Of a stretch of DNA of 64,000 bases, positions 1-12,430 are shown one piece after another. Under the pieces are notes generated by a model, which was given only the letters and a program-made list of their open reading frames with translations, made no database searches and was not told the origin of the DNA. The stretch is from assembly GCA_031841125.1 (NCBI GenBank), contig CM063110.1:10543626-10607625 (forward strand). Reading direction: 5' to 3'. Both the position numbers and the translations under genes were made by a program. Origin of the DNA: Acanthococcus lagerstroemiae. Lineage: Eukaryota > Arthropoda > Insecta > Hemiptera > Eriococcidae. How positions within the stretch are numbered: position 1 is the stretch's first letter; every line of letters starts with the position of its first letter.

Positions 1-30
1 GTACTTACAATAGTTCTTTTCTAATTTTGC

Positions 31-77
31 TCTCAACCCGAGCCCTGAAATCCGCCTTTTCGAGCATTGCCTCAGAG
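31..77. repeat. 47 bp piece shared with 53673-53719
   Basis: TCTCAACCCGAGCCCTGAA... occurs at both places with about three mismatches, so it belongs to a dispersed repeat. Confidence 0.6.
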
Positions 78-2219
78 ACGTCGGGGAGGCTGTAGGGCTG
101 TTTCAGGCCTCTTCCCTTTTGGCCGAAAAACTGGCCTTGGTCGAAATGTGGTGAGTAGTTGCGACGTGGGCTCGAACTCGGGGCCTCCGGAATGTAGACA
201 GTGTTTATTGAACATTTTCACATAATTGTAGGGAAAACGTGTCAAGAATGATGTGCGACTACATTGCCTATGCTGCAGTGGTGGAATTAGACGACAGCTG
301 GTGGATGGGGGGAGGGGGGCATAATCCAAGTCTCCTAAGGGTTCTAAGGGTATTTCTGAATGATACCTCTGCAATGAAGTAGACAGGCAACTTACTTCAA
401 CACGTCGACACATTTGCCTGCTTTCATTGTATGAGGGGCTCAAATACGCTCAATAAAGAAAACCACATCTGAATTTCGTTGAAATTCGGTAGAAATTCAG
501 ACTAACAGGCAAGAGGAGAATCTTGATGTAGTACCCTCTCCTTCCCTTCCCACCTTCAACTGAGTGAGCAGGCAATTTATTTTGACAACATATGCCGGTA
601 TATTTGTTTAAATTTACCGCACTAGTGGATGATATATGGACGGGGGGGGGGGACTGAATATTCAGTTTCCTTTGATTCCAATTTTTTCAATAACAAACTA
701 GGCAATAAGAAGGTGGGGAAAGTGGTATTGGTCAGTGATGTGAAAAAAAAGCTATCCCGCGCATAATTGCCGGGTCAAAAGGGCTATCTTTATTACATAT
801 TAGAGAAATATCAAATTTTTTGGTAATTATCAGGAATGGTCGAAACTATGATTTACAAATTATTTGAAAATTTGAGAAACGTTACTCATTTGAATTGAAA
901 GATTATTCCGGGGAAGGGCGTGGATTATGATTTGGTGTTTTTTCTTTGGATGTCAGTTTGGCGTTTGTTAAAGGATGTTTGTGATATTAGATCGTGATAT
1001 GTTTGGTTTATTTGATCTTCTTGATCTAGAGCCGTAATGATATTGTCAATATCAGGACGTTACAATCGATTTCGTGAAAATTTTCAAATTAAATTAGAAT
1101 TTTATTGGATGGATTCCGATGGTCTTTTGATTTCTGCAACTGTCCATCACCACCAGGCATGAGTTCCACTGGGGCCGCAGCCACAGAAGAGGACAGTATT
1201 GTTTAAAAAATTGACAGTCGGCAAAGTTTAGTTGCTAGTCGTCAATGTTAGGTCGTTTTTCTTTATCTGTCTTTCTTTATGTTTTTCTTTTTTTAGGTTT
1301 GAACTGAAATTTTTTGTAGTTTAGTCGGCATATTTGCTCTCTCTACCCTCATTTTCATCTTCACTTTTTTCGTTAATAAGCGAACTTGTCGCCGGCGATG
1401 GTCGAAGATGCCCGTGAGGAAGATCGAGTTTGCTCGACGAATGAAGTGATCAAAATGGCGGCTTAGTACATATAAGACCTGACAAGAGGGGTAGGAAAAA
1501 AGAGGATTTCCACGTCCCCCCTCCATCCCGGGTCCAAAAAGAGCCTGTCTAGCTGGTTTTGCTTCCACCGTACTATACGTCTGTATATTTTTAATTGCAG
1601 AGAGAATATTTTTTGTTAAAAAGTGAGGGACTTCATATCTTAATCCAGTATTAGCCCCTTCAACGGTAAGGGCGAGCAAATTATGTCTCTACGTAGTAAG
1701 AAATGAGCTGCCCGCTTACCCAGTAAACTCGAGATCGCTCACGACACACTTTTCTCCCTGAAAAACTGACTACACAGTTTGCATGAATGAGTAAACCGAC
1801 CTTACTTAAGAAAATGAGATTTCGAGAAAACACGCGTTTAAATATATCTTGCTACATTTACTTTTAGCTTGAGTCTGTACAAATTCCGATCCCAGAGCTA
1901 TCTAGCATCACTTTTACGAAGTAGTAATGGTCTTAAGAGTAATAATGCAGTCCCAGCTAATCTATGTCATAAACCCGAAATTGAATTTTCTGACGTGAGG
2001 TCGGTTTTCTCATTCTACATTACATATTTCGAAATCATATGCTATAATTCTGGGACTCAATCTTACCCCCTCCCGAAAATGTTATTGCATCTCAGTGGCT
2101 GCTGCATTATCTACCATACTGATAATCTGTTCACAGCTTCACACCAACTGAAACTTGCATTCTTCAGCTGACTGACTTAGCTAATTAAATTAATTTGAGC
2201 GAAATCATTAATGCCTTAC
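78..2219. other. left flank without recognised gene
   Basis: Contains low-confidence tRNA-like words near 155-205 (GAGTTCGAGCCC on the minus strand) and a G run near 640. The minus ORFs at 72-443 and 1293-1679 have no familiar motif. Exons 7-13 of copy 1 were looked for and not seen. Confidence 0.5.
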
Positions 2220-5200
2220 CTTAACCATCTGACTATTATAGATGCAATCATAAAGAAGATGCCATGTTTGACCATGGGGGCAATACCTAAGTAAAACGTC
2301 ATAAATCCGCTGATCATGAAGAATACATCCACAATACTATCGTTTACTAGTTCTATACTGTTGGAATTGTACATCTGTAATAAAAAATCAGTCTTTTATG
2401 TCGTCTTAAATAATCACGTTTGAACTTGAATTTAAATTTATGTACGGGGCAAATACTGCAGCTACGAGCAGTGCAGTTATTGATTGAAAATGGGTGTAAA
2501 TTCCTATGGTTACTGTTCAAAATTCAAAAATCAATTCAAAATCAAAATACGTACCTTTATTGAGGATTATTTCTATCTATCTTATGAAATAATTATAAGC
2601 GTATAAAGTTGTACTTATAAGAATTAAAAAATTTAGGATTTAGAAATCTTTCCTCAACCCAAAGTGAACAAAGGTTTCCTGCAGCCGTTCCCATTCTACC
2701 CGATTCGTTGCGATTTTTTTGGAAATTCTTACCTCCTAAGAATGCGTTTATATCATCTTCTCATCTTCTTAGTTGGCGACCTTTTTCCCTTTTTTTGTGA
2801 GAAGTGTACCAGAAAGTGGCCCTGTACGTCCATCTATCATCTTTTAACCTTGCAACATGACCCACCCATCTCCATTTTTGTCCTCTTACATATCTTACTA
2901 CGTCTAGATTGTTTGCAAGTTTTTGTTTCAAGATCTCCGTTCTTATGCAATCTTTTTTCTTTATTTTCAACATTGACCGTTCTATCGAATTTTGCGTTAT
3001 TCTCAGCTTGTTTATAATTTTAGAAGTCAGTTTCCAAGTCTGACACCCCCGTCGGTGTAGGTACTATACATGTGTTAAATATTTAGCTTTTGTGCAAATT
3101 GTTGAAGGGGCCCTTAGATATTCTTTTGAGTGTCCAGTATTTGGACCACGCTTTTGTAAGTCTAGTTTCTACTTCTTTTTCTGTACTATTTTCGAACGTT
3201 ATTTGTTGTTCTGGATATGTTACCTGTGGTACTATTTCTATTCTTTCTCCGTTTAGTTCTATTGGTTTTATAACTGGACTTTTGGTTAGAATTTTTGTTT
3301 TATTAATATTCATTCGTAGCTCCGATTTTGTACCTTTGTGGCTTAATTCTTGTATCATGTTTCTCAGTTCTTTTTCAAAGCTAATAAGAAGGATTACATC
3401 ACCAGCGAACTTTTTAGGTTAGAAATCTTTTCCCCATTGATGTCTATGCCTTTTTCTCAAATTTCTTTCAGAGCACAGTTGAATAATATCAATGATAGCG
3501 GGTCCCCTAGTTTGACTCCTCTTTTAACGTCGAAATACTTCCCTTGAATATCTATATAATTATTCTTGATCTTAAACCTGAATACATATATCATAAATCA
3601 CTGTTGTAAAATGTTATGTGATTCCTTGATTTTTCAATGCATTTAGCATAAAGTTATGTTGCAGGGAGTCAAATGCTTTGTTATAGTCTATAAGAGCTAG
3701 AAATAGGTCCATTTGATATTCCTGGCATTTTCCTATGATCTGAGTTATCGTGTGTAGGTGATCTATAGTGGAGAATGGCTTTCTGAAGATTGCTTATTGC
3801 TCCAAAGATTGTTGAAAGTTAACTATGGGCTGTATTCTCCTCTCTATAAACTTTTAGGAAATATTTTCGAAATAGTTGAATAGTTGAGTCTAGAGAGTAA
3901 TTTTATATTTTATAACAATCTAATTATAATATTTGGGTCCCTCCATTCGCCATTCGTCTGGAAGTCTGGAATCTTGCCCGTCTTTAGGATTTTGTTGAAA
4001 AGTTTGGTAAGAATTTTTTGAAGTTTTTCATCTACCCATTTTATTATAATACTCATTCGTTTTTTTGTCGTGTCCCGGGCTTCTGTTGCTTTCAATGTTT
4101 TTAATTACCAACTTGATTTCATCTACTAGACATAGTGGTTCAGTTTCCAGATGTCTGGTTTTATGAAATAGCGTAATAAAAAAATTAGTCTCGTATGCAG
4201 TCTTAAATAATCACGTTTGGACTTGAATTTACATTATTTATGTACGGGGCAAATACTACAGCTATGAGCAGCGCAGGTATTGATTAAAAATGGCTGTAAA
4301 TTCCTTTGGTTACTGCTCGAAATTAGAGCATCTCAATTATTTCTCTTGTCGCATATTTTTAGTCTTTGGTGCTATATGTTTTCGTGGTTTGAGATCAGGT
4401 GACTCTCAACCCCTAAAAATAATACCTATTTATGGTATAAATCTAGATCTGTATCGAGCACTCACCGTTTCTAACTCTTCAGTCTCTGTACTCGGATAGC
4501 CAAGGCTATACATTATTCTGTGTGCGTATATTACGAAACACATAAAGAACAATTTCACTCCATAGATCGCAGTGTATGTGTTATCAGTAGATACATGAGT
4601 CAAGTTCTCATAATTCTGCTTTACAGAGAAACACTTCAATAATTTTGTAAACAGCTGATTCTCATTTCTGTCTAAAATAAGTAAAAAAAAGTGACTTTTG
4701 AAGTGCATTTTAGAACTATTCATGTTGATAGAATATTGACTCGATATTGTCGCATACCTGTCAGTGTCTCTGTGACTGCATCGTACAGCGATGATAAAGC
4801 AACGACTGACGTTATAAGGATAAATAACCATCTGTAATAAAAACACAGATTCAGCTTTCAAAATTTGGATGATAGCAAATTTTCTCGTTAAAAAAAAAAA
4901 GGTTAAAAGTGCGAAACTGTCTTTGTCACACGTTAGCACCTGACCCCCTTTTGTACAATTTTTACGCTCCCAGTATTGTAGATAGGTACATAAATATTCA
5001 TGTCCTAGATCTTCCCTTTAAATCTGAATATTGTACAAATATTGATGAAATAGTGTGTTCTAGCTTCAACCATAGTTTACAAATAGGTAAAGTGTTTCAT
5101 TGCTCAGTTAACATGGACTGGCTTAGAATTCGGAATATGCATTAATGAAGGGATTTGAGGTATTGGGCGAGTTTTTACCACGCTTAATATCAAGACTAAT

Positions 5201-8200
5201 AAACGCATAGGCGTACACAGTAAGATCATATCCCGTGGAGGAATGATGCTGATTTTTTCGCACTTCGCAGAATCGTGGATCCACATGAACAGTGACGTCG
5301 ATATTCTGGTTTTTGAATACAGGATACAGACTTTCATTCAATGACATCGTTAAATCTGAGGTCGTGCAAGATGACGGCGTACATAAAGCCCAATGCTGAT
5401 CCTGCCGACTGACTCGAACGGCTTGCTTTCTATACTGTATGAAATCATAAAAAGCGGATTCAGAAGAAATTAGAATAGGTTGAAAAAGAAAGCCGACAAG
5501 TCTATCAGTGTCAGTCCAATGGGATTGATTTCGAGTTACCAGCCCTGGTACGCAATAACGTATATTTCGTATAAAATAGTTTAGTTTCCTTTAATTCTGA
5601 AGATCTTTGCTAGTTTTGAACCTGAGGTTGTGAAAGGCAAATGTCCATTGTCCTACTGTGACTAACACTGTGTGCTATGCGACAGTAACTGCCACATCGT
5701 TTGGCATAGTTTGTCATTTTGAGAAATTGGAATTTTTTAAATCCGATGTACAAAATTAACCTCTAAAAAAGGAGGAAACAAAATTTCTTATTGCTACATG
5801 GTAACCGCGCCAGTATTGTACTTTTACTGACCTCATCAGCAGATACTAAATTGGTGCCTAAGGTAACCTAGCCAATAATGGGCACATTATAAGCAGTTTT
5901 TTCCCGTAAATATTTTTTTTTAATTTTATTGGATCAACTTGCGAACGTGAGACAAAAATTACAAAATGAAGGATAAATTTCTCCATAAGTTTGCCTTTGA
6001 ATGGGAGGAAAGAGCTCAAAATTAGTGTTCAAAATTTGTCTTAAAGACGACGACAATTTTGGCTAATAATGGGCACTGAAAAATTCGAAAATCCAGTAAT
6101 AATAAGTGGGCTTGAAATGAACTACACTTTATGTGAATCTGAAAAATTTTATATCAATTTTTCTTGAAAATTATAGCTGAAAACATGAGACCCAAAAAAA
6201 TTCGATTGAGTATCTATTTTCGTTTTTCTGCACTAAATTTTTTATTGGCTTGCGGGAGGCTACTTTTTGGATAGATTTGATGTTTGACTTCAACTGTACA
6301 ACATATATTTTTTCCGGCCAGAGAGCGCTAGGATTATCGGAGATAATCGAGGGGTCCATATTTGGGGAGGGTCCATATTAGGCAACCTTACTTTATTATA
6401 AACACATGCAAGCTCTATAAGTGCCAACTGTGAAAGAAATAACGTCCTGATAAGATCAAAACCAATGATTATTAGCAGCCCCGTAGAGAGAAAAAGAGGG
6501 CCTGGGGGAAATTTCCACGGGCCCCCCACCATCCAGTTCATTTTTTTCTTCTGTCAGATGGGAAAAAATTATAAGCTACGGGATAAGAGGTTTATTTCAT
6601 GGTGTAAGGAGTGATTGCTGATGTGATGTACAGTATGATGTAGTCGTAAAAGCACCGAAATTCAGGTCTTTTAAAAATATCGGACCCTCCTGAAAGTCCG
6701 GGCCCGGGGTATTTCCCCCTTTCTCCCTCTCTCTCGACAGAGTTGATTATTAGCAACGTACTGCCCATTACTGGAGTCTGCATAGTATTTGACTGTTTCT
6801 AATAATGGGCATGCACAGACCATTACTGGACAGACGACAAATTTTGATAACCCCATAATGGGCACTTGTACTAAAGGCATCCATTACATTTACCCATGAA
6901 TCCAGCATCGCATATCAAAGCATAACTTCAATAAAGTGTACTGCTACTTACCGCATAATAAAATCTGCATTATAACTCAATTTATTGAAACTAGAAATTT
7001 CTTTTGTTCCTTAATTATTTTTTAACGGCTTCGAAAAAGTTTGACTGCAGTCATCCTTTTTTTCAAACAAAAGTTATTATCACGAAGATGGTCCGACTTT
7101 TTAAGCTTTTAGGGCAGTCAATGAGGACAACTTCGTTGGGAAGATGAACTGTCATAATCAGTGCTGCCAATTAGCGTTTAGAAATCTTAAAATAAACAAC
7201 TGAGATCTAAATTGCCCGTTATAGCTGAGGTGCCTATTATTGGCTAGGTTACCTTGATTCGTTCCAGAAGTAAATCCAATTTTTAGAATCAATTCTTTCT
7301 AAGCTGCCAGTGATAGTAGGTCCATATCTATGGCTTAGGACTGAGGGAGTTAGGGGCACTTCGCTGGTGTTCAAATTCCAAAATTGTTGCGAATCGATCA
7401 GAAGTTTTCGAATTGCATTGACACTTCTATGGAGCACGTATGTGTAATGTTGTGAATATTTTTCAAGCAGGGACTCGAACCTGACATTAAGACAGAGGCC
7501 GACCTCAGCTTACTCCGGCACGGAAGCAAACTTGAACTTAGCTCTGGCTCTGGCTAAAATATTTGAAATCAGCTTCAGCTGCAGTAAATTAACTCCGGCT
7601 TCAACTTCAGCTGTGCCAACAAATTCTTAATAACTCCAGCTTTCGTTCTGGTTCTTTTGAAAGTGCGGATCTTACATCAACTTCTGTTATTTTTGAGGGG
7701 AGGCGGAGAGTAGAGGGGAGTTGTGGGGAGGTTAGTGGTAGAGTAAAAGGAAATGGGGGAAGGTTGAAGGTTAGAACCAAAGCTAGAACGGAAGTCAGAA
7801 ATTGCTCCGTCTCCAGCAAATAGCTGTTTCCAGGTTCTGGCTCCGGCTCTAGCAGATAGTTTTTCCGGAATCCCAACTCCAGCTCCCCGATTTGATTTTT
7901 TTTTTTAAATTTAAATTCTTATTTATAATTAAAATCTCAAGTCAGCGGTGGATTTTCTGATTTTATGTGTTTTCCTTTTTAGCTGGAAGTGAGGGCCAGT
8001 CAAATAAATGATTTTTATCAATCTTAAACACGATCATAGATAGAAAAACGAAGATATTTTTGAGCCTGAACACATTTTGTTTTTCTTAAAATTTCCTCAG
8101 TGGTCAAATTTTGTTATGCCAGGTCCGTTTCAAACCCTCCTTAGTCAGCACCAGTAATCTAACGTCTGTATTATGTTCTTGAAAGACGTACTTACCATCT

Positions 8201-10386
8201 TAAGTGCGCTCCATGCTAACGAATCTTCCTCTGGTCGGGTTGGCCAATCAGAAGAACTACGACTAGCTTGAACGTCGAATCGAAATTCAAGCACGGCCTG
8301 GACTAGACAGTATTGGCCTTCAATTCTCGGACCCCTAGCCAACAAACATTCTCGCCAGTTTCCCAAGTGATGTCTCTGACCGTAGAAAATACCGACTGTA
8401 GGCCATTCCGATGATTCTATCACTGATGGATAAAACACAAAAATGTATGATTGTTGTTTGAAACCCCACCATTTTCTCGCAAGAAACATATGCAGGCATG
8501 GATGCACGAGGGTAACCGTGGAAGCCATTGCCCCTTGTAGAGAAAAATATTAAAATCAGAAACATTCCTTAAATGACAACATTTTGTTGTGTCTCAGACG
8601 AGCTTGCCAAAGTCTTTTTGATCAGGTTCAAGGAATCCTAAAAGCTCATAAGTCGTAAATGTGTTTTCAAGAGTCATCGAGAGTTTTAAAAAAGTCTGGG
8701 TGAGCTTGAGAGATTCTTGAACAAGTTTTCGATCATCTTAAACAAGCATTAAAAGGTTTTAAAGATTCTTGAGGAAAGTCAAAAAATCACGAATCATGTC
8801 TTGGAGAGTCTTTATCAAATCTAGACGAGTCAGAAAGAGTCTTTAGTAAGTGTGGAAGAGTCGCAAAAAGTCCTGAACTAGTCTAGGACGGACTTGGCGA
8901 ATCTTCTAATGAATTAAGAGTCTTGAAAATCATCTACTCATTCGGAACAATTATGAAAGAATTTTCATTAGCTCTGACCTAGTCTGTAAATGAATTTTGA
9001 ACCGTCCATGAGTTTTAAAAAGGGCTTTAAAAATCTTAAACAATACTGGAAGATTTTTAAATGAGATTAAAGATTCGTAGTTTCAGTCTTCCGGAGTCTC
9101 ATACGAGTCTTAAATAGCTTTAAGAATTCTCTGCCAATTCTTGATCATATTCCAAAGAGCCGGAATAAAGCCTGGAAGAATCAAACTGTCATAAACGATT
9201 TTTGGACAGTTTCAGCGAAACTTGAATATGTTTGCAAAAGCCTTGAAATAGTTGAAGAATCGACTCTTACGTAGACATTGAAGTTTGAATATAATCTTTT
9301 CTAATATTGAGAATAGTTTCCCTTCATTCGGTGAGAGGAAAATTTGGTGGTACCGTGATGAACATCGGAAATTCTGCGGGATTTTCGAGTTTGGTACGAG
9401 AAAGAGAAGTATTTAGTCCGGACCGCAGCGAGGGCATTCGAAAATGAGAGCGTATGGAAAAAGCGCGTGTATTGATCGATAGTCTAAACAGATCTCATCG
9501 AGAGCGCTAAACATAAACTGTAACTTAACTCTAAGTAAACTGAACGGATGTCTTGTCTGACCAATCGAGGTGGAAAGAGGAGAGTGAGTCATGAGAATAA
9601 GAAGAAGAACAGGGTTTTGAAAAGATCTACCAGAAGTACAGGAATGCAGGAGACAAAAGACGTTTCTGAGACGCTCGCATCATGCTGGAGGTATTTTCAT
9701 TTTCAACGTCAACAAGAACATTGTCAGCAGTAAAAGTCGTTCAGAAGTCTAAGTACTTATCTATTATCGGTTTAGTCGTCATCGCAGGGGCTAGAAAATG
9801 ATCTAAGAACTCAGACAAAGAGGAGGTAATGAGATTCTTACATATTTTGAATTTCCCCCTGCAGGGTGGCTCTTTGAGTCTGTCACTGCTGCAATGACTG
9901 TCATTCTTATTTACATTATGTTTTCACCATCTGGTAAAGATTAGGATGAAAAGAAAAAACTCAGTTTCGGATTTTGATTATGGACCTAGTGGCGGAAGGC
10001 TTTCCTCTGAGGAAGGAATTAAAAATTTCTGTATTCCAGATACTTAGTTGTTAAGATTTGAAGTACTAACTTCTAACAGCCCAGACAGATTGATTCTTCA
10101 GGTGCTTCGTGTAAGTCTCGAAATCCTGCCGACATTGTTGGGTCGCATTTGTAGTGATGTTGAAATTCCTTTCCGCTTCCTGGAATAATTGCGAAATCCA
10201 TTTTTGCGGCGTATGTGTCTTTTTCGTGGTCATCGAATTTTCCGTCTCCAAGGTCACATTGTATTCGGTTTTCTGGCTCCTTATTTTCATTGTATTTTCT
10301 TGTGCGCGTGTATTGCCGACTGCATACACCATCACGACGACATTCACTAGGCCGATTGGCAAACCCGATTTCCAAAACGCGAACAT
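2220..10386 (-). CDS. nrf-6-like acyltransferase, copy 1 (exons 1-6; 3' part not in window)
   Basis: Exons, in gene order: 10386-10071, 8422-8196, 5434-5217, 4831-4758, 4671-4466, 2374-2220. Every junction has AG/GT and phases 1-0-2-1-0-2, the same as copies 2 and 3. Exon 1 starts MFAFWKSG and encodes a hydrophobic signal peptide. Exons 1-3 form the NRF domain with spaced cysteines (QQCRQD, WREC, QYCL, ALCTPSSC). Exon 4 is a membrane segment. Exon 5 carries the acyltransferase-3 pattern IYGVK...YAHR, and exon 6 carries DVFFMISGFM. The family is known for multi-pass membrane proteins linked to lipid or yolk uptake in nematodes; the substrate here is unknown. Exon 3 uses donor GT|GTACGC, which aligns the protein with its paralogs. 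No counterpart of exons 7-13 is visible in 1-2219, so they lie further left or are lost. This is the most diverged copy; I recognise the family but no orthologue name. Confidence 0.82.
2378..2522. repeat. direct repeat left of the LINE fragment
   Basis: Shares CTTAAATAATCACGTTTG, GTACGGGGCAAATACT and GTAAATTCCT with 4175-4323, at clearly less than full identity. Confidence 0.75.
2655..4140 (-). mobile_element. RTE-type LINE fragment in copy 1 intron 5
   Basis: The minus strand, across several frameshifts, reads like the RT and C-terminal parts of an RTE-like retroelement. From 4095 downward: LFNKILKTGKIPD; then FSTIDHLHTITQII and ALIDYNKAFDSLQH (about 3780-3650); KFAGDVILLIS (about 3415-3380); RMNINKTKIL; and RGQKWRWVGHVARLKDDRWT (about 2880-2810). 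The catalytic FADD box reads FAGD, and stops and frameshifts are many, so it is dead. It is flanked by direct repeats of about 145 bp (2378-2522 and 4175-4323). Confidence 0.8.
4175..4323. repeat. direct repeat right of the LINE fragment
   Basis: Partner of 2378-2522, in the same orientation, bordering the RTE fragment on its other side. Confidence 0.75.
5860..7255. mobile_element. 1.4 kb DNA element with 25 bp terminal inverted repeats
   Basis: The left end AAGGTAACCTAGCCAATAAT (5860 on) and the inverted right end (7231-7255) match at 24 of 25 bases. The word AATAATGGGCA recurs inside on either strand (about 5874, 6064, 6803, 6851, and as GCCCATTACTGG near 6766). No transposase is recognisable, so it is non-autonomous. 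It lies in copy 1 intron 2. I could not settle a target duplication. Confidence 0.75.
7468..7523 (-). repeat. tRNA-like SINE piece
   Basis: The minus strand has a B-box-like GGTTCGAGTCCCTGC preceded by an A-box-like stretch (GGAGTAAGCTGAGGTCGG). The arms do not fold as a normal tRNA, so I call a SINE or decayed tRNA relic. Confidence 0.4.
7535..7885. repeat. reiterated GGCTCC / CAGCTCC words
   Basis: Clusters of CTCTGGCTCTGG, CTCCGGCTTC and CTCCAGCTCC occur near both ends of this stretch with spacer between. This resembles other word-rich elements in the window. No coding function seen. Confidence 0.45.
8590..9300. repeat. degenerate AGTCTTGAA-type array (copy 1 intron 1)
   Basis: About 700 bp made of loosely spaced words such as GAGTCTTGAA, AATCTTAAA and AAGTCTGGAA at irregular steps of about 20-30 bp. 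The same style occurs in introns of copies 2 and 3. Confidence 0.6.
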
Positions 10387-10689
10387 AATCTACACTAAAT
10401 ACGAGCAGGTGCGTACAATCGAGAAAACAAAAAACAAACAAAAAACGCGTACTATGAAGTAATTCAAAGAACTGTCATAATGCCCGACATTACCGATTCC
10501 GTCATGGGTATGTCGGAAAATTTTATGAAAAATTCGTATTATTGAACTTCTGTTTCAAGAAATTCGGTGGCTATAATAATCCCAGACTGGAAACAGTGAC
10601 AGTAATTTGACCAAAAAATATGTTTGGCTACTCGTAACCTTCTTTTGCAACGCTTGCTAATGACGGCCAAGTGTTGGCAGATTTGTTTC

Positions 10690-11275
10690 ATTTGATTAGA
10701 TTGTATCGACTCAGCTTATCGAAAAAATGAAAAACCAGTTTCGATTGAGAAAAAGATTTTGGCAGTGTCTTAATACCATTCTAGTGTTAATAAAAGCTGA
10801 CAACAGCGAAGAGTGAGGGACCAATTTGTATTTGTGTATCTGTCTGGTCGGAAACTCGAGTCGCCGACCCGGATTCGAGAATTGTCCTCTCGGTGTCGCT
10901 GAAATTTTATAACGTGTGTTTTGAGGAATTTTACTGGTTGTTTTCGAATCATTTCGTTCAGTGTTTTTCTTTCAGCAAGTTCTTCGAATGAGCGTAATTT
11001 TCTGTCAAATTTGAAACATGAACCCCTTGAAATTCGAATATATGGTCCTCTGTATGGTACTGCGTCTTGTATCAGTTCCGAGTCTACATCATTCTTTTTA
11101 ATTGAAATTTGGAATATTATAATAGCTCTAAAGCAATTCATTCATGCTCGCAGCCTTGGAGCGTGACCTCTTTTACAGAAGGCAGGTCCAATGAAGACAA
11201 TGTCGAACAACTTGGGCAAAATAACCCCTTCAACCTTCGAATTAAGTAAACGAGAGGACATTTCTCTTCGATTTT
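10690..11275. repeat. upstream DNA of copy 1, paralogous to 27925-28270
   Basis: Segments such as GGTCCTCTGTATGGTACTGC and CGAACAACTTGGGCAA occur in the same order here and at 27925-28270 upstream of copy 2. This places the distal flank inside the duplicated unit. I see no gene in it. Confidence 0.6.
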
Positions 11276-11357
11276 GACCCTCTGGGGTGCGTTCAGAAAC
11301 GTCTAACCAGCAAGCGGCGGTTGCGTCACCATGACGTACTCCAGTGTGGACTGGAGT

Positions 11358-11480
11358 CAGTGTTGCCAGGTGTGGCACTCCCAAATTTTTCTGGCACTTT
11401 GTGTAGCACTTTCCAAATTGGTGGCACTTTGTGGCACAATGGGCTGAAAATCCCTTATAACCAGAGATATTACTACAATT
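11358..11480. mobile_element. hAT-like terminus fragment
   Basis: Begins CAGTGTTGCCAGGTG, the same terminus as the element at 62356-63068, then repeats GGCACTTTG-type words. No opposite end was found nearby. Confidence 0.4.
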
Positions 11481-11887
11481 TTTAGTACTTTTTTTCTATG
11501 TTATCATAATATCCAAGATATTGTGTACAACAAGTCTGCAATGCCTTATTGATAAGATATGATAAGATGATAACAACGTTGGCCAGCATCATGGTCATTC
11601 TGGCACAATGAAAGGGGGAGAGGAGTTGCTCCCATATTGGTACGTCCCTGAATATAGACACGGCCAACAAAACAGTTTTCCACCATCTTCACAACCGGTT
11701 AACCACAAAATGTTTTCATATTGCGATACGTGGAAATGTCCAGTAAAAATTGAACCACCTTTATTTTACTTAGTTTCCAAAAACGGTAATTCTGGTATCG
11801 GCATACCACCATTAATGAGTTCTAATTGTTAATTAAAAGTAACTGGTGAAAAAGGTTTCTCAATAAGATCCCGAGTACGCATTTTAT

Positions 11888-11918
11888 GGGCAAAAAAAAA
11901 AAAAAAAAAAAAAAAAAA
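11888..11918. repeat. poly-A tract
   Basis: Nearly 30 consecutive A, possibly the tail of a retroelement or a simple repeat. Confidence 0.8.
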
Positions 11919-12430
11919 TCGGCGCATCTAAACACAATAGCGTTGATTCGTACATGCATAGGATCATCACGGTTCACTGCCAATTTCGACACGTTCGACT
12001 AGCCATAAGCGATATTGAAATCGCTTACGAAACGCACAGTTCTTGTCGCGTTAAACATGCTAGTGTGTTTTTGAGCGTAAGTCGTGCATAAGTTTACATG
12101 TAAAATGAAAAATAAGCGATTTTTGGATCACTGCCCTGATGTGAATAAATACGAATACGTACGAGCTGATTGCCGAACAGTGAATGCTTCTGTTTCAACT
12201 GTCTCCTCAACCACCGACAGACGGCGCCATTTGCGTAATCTGAATTTATAAATGTACGAGTAATAAGCGACAATAAGTACGATCGCTTCTTTCTTTGCCC
12301 AAAGCTTCATATTTGTATCTTTTATAGGTTACAAGTTGATGTATTATATGAAAACTTATTTTCCCGGGATTTCTCAGGGTACGCAGCGCTTTCCTCGCTT
12401 ACCTGGAATGCATGCGACTGACATCAAATT

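Noticed and set aside
72..443. Minus-strand ORF of 123 codons at the left edge
   Set aside because: Overlaps dispersed-repeat and tRNA-like words; no recognised domain.
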